A DNA stretch of 64,000 nt. Source: Atriophallophorus winterbourni. Taxonomy: Eukaryota > Platyhelminthes > Trematoda > Plagiorchiida > Microphallidae. This document shows positions 63,336 to 64,000 of the stretch, piece by piece. The position numbers and the translations under genes are program-made. The stretch covers positions 1 through 64,000 of the forward strand of contig JACCGJ010019621.1 of the NCBI GenBank assembly GCA_013407085.1. The letters are read 5' to 3'. How positions within the stretch are numbered: the stretch's first letter is position 1; each line of letters begins with the position of its first letter. The notes beneath the pieces were generated by a model. The model was not told the origin of the DNA and ran no database searches. It was given only the letters and a program-made list of their open reading frames with translations.

Positions 63336-64000
63336 ATGCCTAAAAAATCAAAACGGTTGATCCCTACTGGGGAACATATTGATAGTGAATTCAATGACAC
63401 TGCTGGTTCTGCCTCACATAGATCTTGCTTATCGCCTTTCGGTAGTTGTGATTTAGAACCTAAGCCCGAACAGGCTATGCGGGATTTACAGCAGGATTAA
63501 GTAGTAGTGAAGGTAATGTTAGCTCAGTTGTGCCGATCTAACGACAAACCGGTGGCTAGTTTTCCAGTCTCTGATCGTCAACTTGAATCGGAAGTGGGCA
63601 AAGCGCCACAGAGAATCGTGAAAGATTCTGCTTCACTTTCAAAGGTTGAATTTCCATCATTTGATGGTAATCCAGTGGACTACTGGAAGTTTATGAGGCA
63701 GTTTGAATGCCATGTGGAATCAAAAACTACTGATTCTGGTCAGCTTGCGTGATGTTGCCGCCTGAAGAAGGTTATGAAAGAGCACGCAGCATTCTAAAGG
63801 AAATGTTTAATCTACCTCATGTTGTTGCACGCTCGTTATTGAACGAGATGTTGAGTGAAGCAACACGGGTAAGAAACACTTCCGATAGTCTGTCAAACCT
63901 CGCCTTGAGTATGGAAAACTGCCAAATTGCTTTGAAGCAAATGGGTTTTGAAGCAGATTTGAATTCTGTAAATACCTTGTAAGGCGTTGTTTAGTGTCTA
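63336..64000 (+). pseudogene. BEL/Pao-like gag, broken, continues past the window
   Basis: Gag forms the particle and binds element RNA. The reading starts at ATG 63336 (MPKKSKRLIP), continues 54 codons to a TAA at 63498-63500, and resumes in the same frame from about 63501. This second part has KVEFPSFDGNPVDYWKF at about 63642, the conserved gag motif (DUF1759-type) of BEL/Pao elements. A TGA at 63750 and a frame change follow. The third part (63749-63982), in another frame, has LPPEEGYERARSILKEMF, SLLNEML and ADLNSVNTL, again BEL/Pao gag-like. Family members usually have extra residues between the second and third parts, so an internal deletion near 63748 is likely. A last stop is at 63980. 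At least one nonsense codon, one deletion with frameshift and a further stop make it non-functional. Confidence 0.82.

Overview
The window is eukaryotic repeat DNA. About 55 kb of the 64 kb is one head-to-tail satellite array with an 82-bp unit, roughly 670 units by length, all in the same orientation. It is interrupted by three kinds of retroelement. No host single-copy gene, tRNA, rRNA or CRISPR array is visible. The elements are a CR1-like non-LTR element whose ORF1 carries a PHD finger, a Gypsy-like LTR element and a BEL/Pao-like LTR element. Together they suggest an invertebrate, most plausibly a flatworm (trematode or cestode). That is inference from family resemblance, not a species call.

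Layout: 1-10663 satellite; 10664-15725 CR1-like element (5' leader, ORF1 with one frameshift, intact ORF2 with endonuclease and reverse transcriptase, 3' hairpin, AATTG tail); 15726-17219 satellite; 17220-18160 truncated LTR element on the minus strand; 18161-29789 satellite; 29790-31372 second, longer copy of the same LTR element with an internal 287-bp tandem duplication; 31373-62651 satellite; 62652-64000 5' end of a BEL/Pao-like element (LTR/leader and a broken gag), running off the window.

The satellite is organised at several scales. Each 82-bp unit contains two related halves about 26 bp long plus a T-rich 30-bp spacer. Units are grouped into higher-order repeats whose spacing is close to a whole number of units (5, 8, 9, 10, 11, 12, 15, 18, 19, 22 and 24). 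The two LTR copies sit at the same place in the unit and share rare flanking variants, so one insertion was apparently copied by segmental duplication of the array.

The many 60-100-codon reading frames across the array are by-products of the repeat: 82 is not a multiple of 3, and the unit is open in two of its three frames. I do not annotate them as genes. The only intact long coding sequence is the CR1-like ORF2. The most unusual satellite-level signal is that the two unit halves, read on the minus strand, match the CCAAT-box consensus of NF-Y, giving potentially hundreds of regularly spaced sites.
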